From: an uncultured Murdochiella sp.
GTDB lineage: Bacteria > Bacillota > Clostridia > Tissierellales > Peptoniphilaceae
Direction of reading: 5' to 3'
Assembly: GCF_902488755.1 (NCBI RefSeq)
Contig: NZ_CABTXF010000038.1
Location: forward strand, 1-12,240
Length of the DNA: 12,240 nt
This document shows, one piece after another, positions 7,941 to 12,240 of this stretch. The notes under the pieces were generated by a model, which saw only the letters and a list, made by a program, of their open reading frames with translations, did not search any database and was not told the DNA's origin. Every line of letters begins with the position of its first letter. Position 1 is the first letter of the stretch. The translations under genes were made by a program, and so were the position numbers.

Positions 7941-7974
7941 CTATCCGTTTGCAGCATTCCTCGCGTGCGGATAG
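7941..7974. promoter_or_regulatory. Inverted repeat upstream of the NimA-like gene
   Basis: CTATCCG (7941-7947) and CGGATAG (7968-7974) form a perfect 7-bp dyad with a 20-nt loop. It extends to 10 bp (GCGCTATCCG with CGGATAGTGC) with one G-T pair on the plus strand. It lies about 90-125 bp upstream of the gene start, in a stretch with no convincing promoter. It could be an operator or a leader hairpin. The rest of 7850-8059 shows nothing else recognisable. Confidence 0.35.
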
Positions 7975-8059
7975 TGCATACCTCTTCGCAACAGATTCCA
8001 CACCCAACCATGAATGGTACTTCTACTTTACCCCATCGTGTCGAACTTATCTCGTGCAA

Positions 8060-8226
8060 TTAGGGGGTTGGGTGGAGGGATTTTGTGTTTAGATGTGGTT
8101 GGAGGGGTTTTGGAGGATGGTTGTAGGGTTTGGTCGTGCCCGGTCTTGGGGAAGGGAAAGGGGTGGGGTGGAACCATAATAAAGGTATGGAGCGGATGGA
8201 GATGTAGCTTCGGTGATGGGAAGGTT
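8060..8226 (+). other. G-rich flank of array 2 with a G-quadruplex motif
   Basis: The plus strand here is strongly G/T-rich and purine-skewed, with no gene. Four G-runs at 8148-8151, 8154-8156, 8160-8163 and 8165-8168, with loops of 2, 3 and 1 nt, meet the standard G-quadruplex pattern. The shorter left flank of array 1 (3347-3378) is also G/T-rich, and both arrays begin with GGTTGACCCTGG. This may be a leader belonging to the repeat element. Confidence 0.6.
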
Positions 8227-8772
8227 GACCCTGGCAAATGTAGGTTTTGAGGGGGTTGCCAGGGGTGGAGCTATGGTGGCGACCCTGGCAAATGTAGGTT
8301 TTGAGGGGGTTGCCAGGGGTGGTTGGGGTGCGTGCGACCCTGGCTAATGCACTTTTTGAGCGTTTGCCAGGGTTTCGAGGCGAAATTTGACCCTGACAAA
8401 CTGCGTTTTTCGGTCTTTGCCAGGGGTGATTGGGGCGTGCACGACCCTGGCTAATGCACTTTTTGAGCGTTTGCCAGGGTTTCGAGGCGAAATTTGACCC
8501 TGACAAACTGCGTTTTTCGGTCTTTGCCAGGGGTGATTGGGGCGTGCACGACCCTGGCAAACTGCGTTTTTTAACTTTCGCCAGGGGTTCGGCGCGAAAT
8601 TTGACCCTGGCAAATCGCGTTTTTCGACTTTTGCCAGTGGTTCGGTGCGAAATCCGACCCTGGCTAATTGCGTTTTTTGGACTTTGCCAGGGGTTCAGTG
8701 CGAAATTCAACCCTGGCAAAGACACTTTTTTACCGTTTACCAGGGTCGCTGCACAAATTTCACCTTGGCAAA
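8227..8772 (+). repeat. Hairpin repeat array 2 (53/54-bp period)
   Basis: Same family and orientation as array 1. Units start at 8227, 8281, 8336, 8389, 8443, 8496, 8550, 8603, 8656 and 8709, with a degenerate half-unit near 8761. Arms are CCCTGGCAAA and TTTGCCAGGG with occasional changes (CCCTGACAAA at 8391 and 8498, TTTACCAGGG near 8736). The spacers again fall into 15-nt TTCGGCGCGAAATTT-like and 16-nt TGATTGGGGCGTGCAC-like classes. The array lies between divergent genes, upstream of both the NimA-like cluster and the nuclease-like gene. Long frames inside it are by-products of the repeat. Confidence 0.95.
8336..8549 (+). repeat. Exact 107-bp tandem duplication within array 2
   Basis: Positions 8336-8442 and 8443-8549 are identical by reading: two hairpin units with one spacer of each class. 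Neighbouring units differ at several positions, so this is a recent duplication of a two-unit block, showing the array grows or shrinks by unequal exchange or slippage. Confidence 0.9.
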
Positions 8773-8853
8773 GTCGCTTTTCTTCGACAGTTCATGGTCA
8801 TATACTTGTTCTCCATAACCGCGCCGCCATCGCCATTCCCAGCGGCGCTCCGC
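8773..8853 (+). repeat. Shared end module of array 2
   Basis: GTCGCTTTTCTTCGAC (8773-8788), TCATATAC, CTCCATAACC and the GC-rich hairpin GCGCCGC/GCGGCGC (from 8821), in the same order and nearly the same spacing as 4288-4367. In both arrays the preceding half-unit reads CCTTGGCAAAGTCG or CCTGGAAAAGTCG, so the join is conserved too. Confidence 0.85.
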
Positions 8854-8988
8854 CTCAACCGCGCCGCCATCGCCATTCCCAGCGGCGCTCCGCCTCAACC
8901 GCGCCGCCATCCCCGTTCCCAGCGGCGCTCCGCCTCAACCGCGCCGCCATCCCCATTCCCAGCGGCGCTCCGCCTCAACTGCGCCGCA
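8817..8988 (+). repeat. 40-bp GC-rich hairpin tandem repeats
   Basis: Four copies start at 8821, 8861, 8901 and 8941, with a broken fifth at 8981. Each is GCGCCGC, a 14-nt loop, GCGGCGC, then TCCGCCTCAACC. Copies differ at only one or two positions (CATCGCC, CATCCCCG, CATCCCC). The unit is the terminal hairpin of the end module, present once after array 1 and amplified here. Adjacent units can also pair through GGCGC and GCGCC. Confidence 0.93.
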
Positions 8989-9156
8989 CTTCGCAGCGCA
9001 TAGAGTTGGCAGCGTCACTCTGCGTAGCCTGCAAGAGTATTCCGGTTGTCAAGATGGCGCTACAGAATACTACAGGATAAAACTACCAAAGCGCTCCGTC
9101 TTCCGAAATGAGTCTTTCGAATGAAACGGCTTGAAACACCGGTGGAACAAATCATG

Positions 9157-9165
9157 TGCAATAAT
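9157..9165 (+). promoter_or_regulatory. Candidate extended -10 promoter for the nuclease-like gene
   Basis: TGC (9157-9159) directly precedes AATAAT (9160-9165), an extended -10 arrangement about 48 bp before the start codon. TTGAAA at 9131-9136 is too far away to be its -35 box. Between 8990 and 9150 I see no other structure. Confidence 0.35.
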
Positions 9166-9212
9166 AAGGGTGCGACAAGGAATAAAGTTGAATGGCGGTA
9201 GAGAGGTGAACA

Positions 9213-10022
9213 ATGAATGAACCAATGACAGCAAAGGAGACAAGTGAATATTTAGAGCTACTGAAAAAGCGCCTTGTTGCGCTGCAATTCAAGAAAATCT
9301 CCGGACGACTTGAGATTAAAACGAATGGTAAGCAACCGGAATACTTGTACTGCACGACGGAAAATGGCGTTAAGCGCCGCCGGTATATATCAAAAGCGAA
9401 CCGTGACGAGATAAAAAAGTTGGCGCAGCAAATGTACAATAATCAGGTGGAGAGGGTTTTAAGTACCCTGTCAAAAAGGCGATCCTTATCTTCCGAGCAA
9501 GTCGCACAAACAATTGATCGCATATACCAAAATTTGCATCCTTTACGACAGAGGCTCGTCATTCCGGTAGAGGAAACCGCTGAGCAACAGTTCTCCGCCT
9601 GGAAAGCGAAACCGTACCACGGATTGCCCTTTCGAGAAAACGATCCGGAAGGTATCCTTACAAATAACAATGAACGGGTACGCTCAAAGTCCGAAAAAAT
9701 ATTGGCAGATCTCTTCTTCGCTCAGGGAATCTTCTACAAATATGAATGTCCATTGCTACTGCACGAAGAAAAGGTGTATTATCCCGATTTCACCTTTTAC
9801 CATCCCATCCGTAAACAGGAAATCTACTGGGAACATTTCGGACGAATGGATTTGCCGGAATACGCTCTACGATCGATTACCAAAATTCGCACGTATGAAC
9901 GCAACGGAATTGTTTTAGGCGATCGATTAATTGCCACCTTTGAAGGAGATAGTCTTATTCTGGATAGCCGTCGAGTGCAAACGCTCATTGATCGCTACGA
10001 ATTGCGACTTTGCGCACGCTAA
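9213..10022 (+). CDS. PD-(D/E)XK nuclease-like protein of unknown role
   Basis: A 269-aa protein with no signal peptide or membrane segment. The N-terminal third is basic and helical (residues 8-95, many Lys/Arg) and may bind nucleic acid. The C-terminal half matches the PD-(D/E)XK pattern: a helix with SKSEKILADLF (158-168, E161), then YPDFTF (190-195, D192), then YWEHFG (205-210, E207). After the strand come RSITKIRTYERNGI (220-233) and a final strand. The usual E-x-K is E-H-F here, a variant common in uncharacterised Firmicute proteins of this kind. GAGGTG (9203-9208) precedes the ATG at 9213; M5 is an alternative. It stands alone, just right of array 2 and its 40-bp repeats, with the carboxypeptidase gene converging. 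It could act in mobile-element biology, defence or repair; none is shown. Confidence 0.7.
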   Translation: MNEPMTAKETSEYLELLKKRLVALQFKKISGRLEIKTNGKQPEYLYCTTENGVKRRRYISKANRDEIKKLAQQMYNNQVERVLSTLSKRRSLSSEQVAQTIDRIYQNLHPLRQRLVIPVEETAEQQFSAWKAKPYHGLPFRENDPEGILTNNNERVRSKSEKILADLFFAQGIFYKYECPLLLHEEKVYYPDFTFYHPIRKQEIYWEHFGRMDLPEYALRSITKIRTYERNGIVLGDRLIATFEGDSLILDSRRVQTLIDRYELRLCAR

Positions 10023-10037
10023 AAGGATTGCGCAAAG
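10008..10037 (+). other. Hairpin spanning the stop codon of the nuclease-like gene
   Basis: CTTTGCGC (10008-10015) and GCGCAAAG (10030-10037) form a perfect 8-bp stem around a 14-nt loop that holds the TAA stop. No T-run follows, so it is not a standard intrinsic terminator. It may protect the 3' end or act as a weak stop. Confidence 0.45.
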
Positions 10038-10080
10038 CCCGTCATCCAAGCGACAGGGTTATCTTTGACCACACGGGTTG

Positions 10081-10220
10081 TTTCTGATAAAGACTGTCCA
10101 AAAATGCGCACCTTATTTCTGAAAAAGACTATCCCAAAACACGCAGATTTTTTTCTGACAAAAGCTGTCCCAAAACACACGACTTATCTCTGACAAAGAC
10201 TGTCTAAAAACACGCGACTC
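10081..10220. repeat. Four degenerate 35/36-bp tandem repeats
   Basis: Copies begin at 10081, 10116, 10152 and 10187. The common core is TTTCTGACAAAGACTGTC followed by CCAAAACACGC. Best-preserved copies contain GACA-N5-TGTC, a short dyad. The block lies between the convergent nuclease-like and carboxypeptidase genes and ends at the stop codon of the latter. It is unrelated in sequence to the hairpin arrays. A short minus-strand frame through it reads as repeated VFWDS-type peptides and is not called as a gene. Confidence 0.85.
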
Positions 10221-11196
10221 ATTTTTTAAGATAGTCGCTCTCCTCAATCGTCTTGAGAAGATACGAAAGGTCGTCGTAACGGGAATTGTCAGAAGAAGAG
10301 CCCAGACTGACAATCAAAAACTCTTTTCCCCCTGTATGATAGAGGACGATCAGGTTGTAATGCCCTGCTAAAGATCCTGTTTTAATGCCTTTGACCTTTT
10401 CGTTGTAATAGGAATCATTCGGATCGAGAAATCGGTTTGTATTTTTCCAGGATTTCGTCGTTCCATCCGCCAACGTCGCTACATACGTGGACTGTGAAAC
10501 AATCTTGCGAAACCAAGGTTCCTTCAACAGAATCTCGCACACTTGCTGCAGGTCGACCGCAGTCGTACTTCCTTCAAAATCATATCCGCTGGGATCAAAC
10601 AAGCGGGTATCGGTCCACCCATTCTCTTGCAGGTGTGTGCGTAGGTCCTCCAGAAACAGGCGGATTCGTTCGTCGCTGGTGGAGGCGTCCGGATGCCGAA
10701 GACCACCGATATAATCCGCCACAACATACGCCGCATCATTTCCCGACGGAACAAGCATGGCAGCAAAAAGATCTCGCAAGGTATACGTTTCACCAGCTTG
10801 CAAATGGGCTAAGGAAGAACCTTCTTTCACATGAAGCAGGGGCTCCTCTTCAACGGTGATACGCGTATCCGGCGTAGCAATCGTTCGCGCGTATTCAATC
10901 GTAAATAGCTTAGCAAGGCTTGCCGGACTCTGTTTTTCTGTTTTCTGTTTTTCTGCAAAAACAGAATTATCGCTTCGATCGGTCAATAGCATCGCTTTTG
11001 CGTTGTATCCCATTTTCGCCGCTTCGCTGTGTCGATAGCGCCACGCAGAAAAGTCATCTTTCCACTCGCGAAAATGCTCCGGTTGTATCGCATAATATAA
11101 AAGCCCACTGACAGCAAGCAGAAAAACAAGAAGAAAAACAAATCGTGTTCTGCGCCGGTGAGAAGGACGTTTTTTTCGTTTGCTATTCTTTCTCAT
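10219..11196 (-). CDS. D-alanyl-D-alanine carboxypeptidase (peptidase S11, low-molecular-weight PBP)
   Basis: A 325-aa serine DD-carboxypeptidase that trims the terminal D-Ala from peptidoglycan stem peptides outside the membrane. A very basic N-terminus (residues 1-18) precedes one hydrophobic segment (about 18-37), acting as a signal anchor. All three catalytic motifs are present: SLAK (93-96), SGN (151-153) and KTG (272-274). The protein ends about 50 residues after KTG and lacks the extra C-terminal domain and amphipathic anchor found in larger DacA-type proteins, so attachment is N-terminal. An AAAGGGG ribosome site sits 7 nt before the ATG. Monocistronic, convergent with the nuclease-like gene and divergent from the acyl-CoA dehydrogenase. 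Confidence 0.93.
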   Translation of the reverse strand: MRKNSKRKKRPSHRRRTRFVFLLVFLLAVSGLLYYAIQPEHFREWKDDFSAWRYRHSEAAKMGYNAKAMLLTDRSDNSVFAEKQKTEKQSPASLAKLFTIEYARTIATPDTRITVEEEPLLHVKEGSSLAHLQAGETYTLRDLFAAMLVPSGNDAAYVVADYIGGLRHPDASTSDERIRLFLEDLRTHLQENGWTDTRLFDPSGYDFEGSTTAVDLQQVCEILLKEPWFRKIVSQSTYVATLADGTTKSWKNTNRFLDPNDSYYNEKVKGIKTGSLAGHYNLIVLYHTGGKEFLIVSLGSSSDNSRYDDLSYLLKTIEESDYLKK

Positions 11197-11261
11197 CCCT
11201 GATCCCCTTTCTTTAGCCGGAAAACAACCCGATGTCTATGCGTTCAGGCACTCTATACGCT

Positions 11262-11355
11262 CTTGCGCCTTTTGCTCTCTTGGCACCCCCTTGCGCGCTT
11301 TATTCCCACTTGCGCCCTTTTCTCCCTCTTGCGTCTTTTTGCGCCTTTGCGTTCA
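11262..11355. repeat. Degenerate CT-rich repeats in the carboxypeptidase upstream region
   Basis: CTTGCGC-type motifs recur at 11262, 11290, 11309 and 11328. The last three are 19 bp apart and separated by pyrimidine-rich sequence; on the minus strand they read GCGCAAG followed by purines. They lie 65-160 bp upstream of the carboxypeptidase start. A possible minus-strand -10 box (TAAAAT, plus-strand 11399-11404) lies beyond them with no good -35. Role unknown. Confidence 0.5.
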
Positions 11356-11424
11356 TCGCTCTCTTTGCACTCCTTGGGCTCATGCCTCATGCCGCTCCAT
11401 TTTATCAAAGCCCATTTTTCGTAA

Positions 11425-11462
11425 AGGCGTGAAATCTAAAAATAGTATTAAGATTTTCGCCT
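11425..11462. other. Imperfect hairpin
   Basis: AGGCG-tg-AAATCT (11425-11437) pairs with AGATTTTCGCCT (11451-11462), interrupted by a small bulge, with a 13-nt A/T-rich loop. There is no T-run on either side. It may be a leader structure of the carboxypeptidase transcript or a chance dyad. Confidence 0.35.
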
Positions 11463-11478
11463 ATCATGCCGACAGAAG

Positions 11479-11580
11479 GGTCGCTCGCGAAATGCGACCG
11501 CGCGAACGGCGAAAAATTCCACTGCCATGCCATCCGGAAAATCGCTCGCGAAACACAGCCACGAAACAGTGGAGAATTCC
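11479..11580. repeat. Degenerate 61-bp direct repeat with a local hairpin
   Basis: TCGCTCGCGAAA occurs exactly at 11481-11492 and 11542-11553. Similarity continues in both copies down to AATTCC (ending 11520 and 11580). The first copy also forms a hairpin, GGTCGC (11479-11484) with GCGACC (11494-11499). Short open frames across it have no recognisable product. The rest of 11581-11836 holds nothing I can identify. Confidence 0.5.
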
Positions 11581-11836
11581 CCTACATCACGGGGAAAGAA
11601 ATCAACGAAACTTGTGACCAAACCATAGATATTCGAGAGATGCGCAGCCGCAACATTGCAGCTCATCATTAGCGAACCATTAAAGAAAGGTTATCCGGCT
11701 TTTCCGATATTTTGTTCCGGACAGCGCAGGGAACCTATAAAATTGCCACTGGAAGGCGCGAAGAGTGAAAAAAGAGAAGAGGAGAAGAAGATTGTGGAGA
11801 AAGAAGAGCGCGTAAACGGGCATTTTCTGCGGTTTT

Positions 11837-11861
11837 AATTCCGAGTTTTTTCATCGGAATT
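11837..11861. promoter_or_regulatory. Perfect 8-bp inverted repeat upstream of the acyl-CoA dehydrogenase
   Basis: AATTCCGA (11837-11844) and TCGGAATT (11854-11861) flank a 9-nt T-rich loop. The dyad ends 2 nt before a candidate -35 box (TTGCAT, 11864), a place suited to an operator. No T-run follows, so a terminator is less likely. Confidence 0.45.
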
Positions 11862-11863
11862 AG

Positions 11864-11948
11864 TTGCATACGTCGGATAATTGGATTAAAATGAAGGGGA
11901 AGTGCAACAGATTCAAATGTTGTCAAGCGCGCGGTGAAATGGTAGTAA
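11864..11948 (+). promoter_or_regulatory. Two candidate promoters for the acyl-CoA dehydrogenase gene
   Basis: Candidate one: TTGCAT (11864-11869), 17 nt, TAAAAT (11887-11892), with a good -10 and a poor -35. Candidate two: TTGTCA (11920-11925), 17 nt, TAGTAA (11943-11948), with a good -35 and a poor -10. Sequence alone does not decide between them. Confidence 0.4.
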
Positions 11949-11995
11949 GGTGAAAACGTTTCGTTCGTGCGCAGGGTAGACAAAAAGGAGGAAGT

Positions 11996-12240
11996 ATGGG
12001 ATATCAGCTGACACAGGAACACGAAGCGCTCCGTAAGATCGTTCGTGATTTTGCGGAAAAGGAAGTCAAACCAATTGCTTTCCGACTGGATCAGGGCGAG
12101 GAATTTCCTGAAGAAATCGTGAAGCACATGGGCGAGATGGGATTATTGGGCATTCCGTACGAAAAAGAATACGGCGGTCAGGGATTAGACGCTATCAGCT
12201 ATGCCATTACCGTGGAAGAGCTGTCTCGCGTGGATGGCGG
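11996..12240 (+). CDS. Acyl-CoA dehydrogenase, butyryl-CoA-dehydrogenase-like (5' part only)
   Basis: The first 81 codons of a gene that runs off the window. The protein begins MGYQLTQEHEALRKIVRDFA, continues with AEKEVKPIAFRLD and EEFPEEIVKHMGEMGLLGIP, and reaches YGGQGLDAISYAITVEELSR. This is the N-terminal helical domain of FAD-dependent short-chain acyl-CoA dehydrogenases, which in clostridia interconvert crotonyl- and butyryl-CoA with an electron-transfer flavoprotein. AGGAGG (11986-11991) precedes the ATG by 4 nt. It is divergent from the carboxypeptidase across about 800 bp. The catalytic glutamate and any etf neighbours lie outside the window, so the exact substrate is not settled. 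Confidence 0.93.
   Translation, partial: MGYQLTQEHEALRKIVRDFAEKEVKPIAFRLDQGEEFPEEIVKHMGEMGLLGIPYEKEYGGQGLDAISYAITVEELSRVDG

Noticed and set aside
7850..8059. N-terminal extension of the NimA-like protein to 228 residues
   Set aside because: The extra 70 residues do not resemble the family, while a good ribosome site lies directly before the ATG at 7849.
8060..8725. 221-residue minus-strand ORF across array 2
   Set aside because: Same repeat-derived origin, with no ribosome site and mixed frames of the repeat.
8430..9080. 216-residue plus-strand ORF across array 2 and the 40-bp repeats
   Set aside because: It crosses the join between two unrelated repeat types and its composition follows the repeats, not a protein.
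10113..10313. 66-residue minus-strand ORF with VFWDS repeats
   Set aside because: It is translated from the 35-bp tandem repeat and overlaps the carboxypeptidase gene in another frame.
11180..11617. 145-residue plus-strand ORF
   Set aside because: Cys/Arg/Pro-biased composition, no ribosome site, overlaps the carboxypeptidase start, and runs through pyrimidine-rich repeats.
11735..12127. 130-residue minus-strand ORF
   Set aside because: It overlaps the well-supported acyl-CoA dehydrogenase start and its upstream signals; no recognisable domain.
1..12240. tRNA or rRNA genes
   Set aside because: No cloverleaf or rRNA-like conserved sequence was recognised on either strand by reading; a dedicated search was not possible.

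Overview
The window looks like chromosomal DNA from an anaerobic Firmicute, probably Clostridia or Tissierellia (Peptoniphilaceae-like). Evidence: strong AGGAGG ribosome sites, two Mga-type regulators, an Fe-S/flavin enoate-reductase-like enzyme, a NimA-like flavoprotein, and the start of a butyryl-CoA-dehydrogenase-like gene. Base composition is moderate. The genus is inferred; no marker gene is present.

Layout. 1-305: terminator of an upstream gene, then a promoter with two 11-bp direct repeats. 306-3346 (+): two overlapping paralogous Mga-like regulators. 3379-4287: array 1, tandem 38-nt hairpin units, followed by an end module (4288-4367). 4379-7849 (-): a three-gene same-strand cluster, in transcription order a NimA-like flavoprotein, a GNAT acetyltransferase and a 773-aa OYE/enoate-reductase-family enzyme with an unusual Cys/Glu-rich insert. 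7850-8226: leader region and G-rich DNA with a G-quadruplex motif. 8227-8772: array 2, the same hairpin family, ending in the same module (8773-8853), whose GC-rich hairpin is amplified into 40-bp tandem repeats up to about 8990. 9213-10022 (+): PD-(D/E)XK-like nuclease of unknown role. 10081-10220: a different 35-bp tandem repeat. 10219-11196 (-): membrane-anchored D-Ala-D-Ala carboxypeptidase. 11197-11995: long divergent intergenic region with degenerate repeats and hairpins. 11996 to the edge (+): acyl-CoA dehydrogenase, truncated.

The most notable feature is the composite repeat element, present twice in the same orientation. Each copy has hairpin units with arms CCCTGGCAAA and TTTGCCAGGG, two classes of inter-unit spacer (15 or 16 nt, giving 53- or 54-bp periods), a decayed terminal half-unit, a small GTCG/CGAC hairpin, and a GCGCCGC/GCGGCGC hairpin. 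It is not a CRISPR array and probably not coding. One copy lies between convergent genes and one between divergent genes, so it cannot only be a terminator. I do not recognise it as a named family. The ordinary genes do not form one obvious pathway; the flavoenzyme cluster and the acyl-CoA dehydrogenase both fit anaerobic redox metabolism of unsaturated acids.
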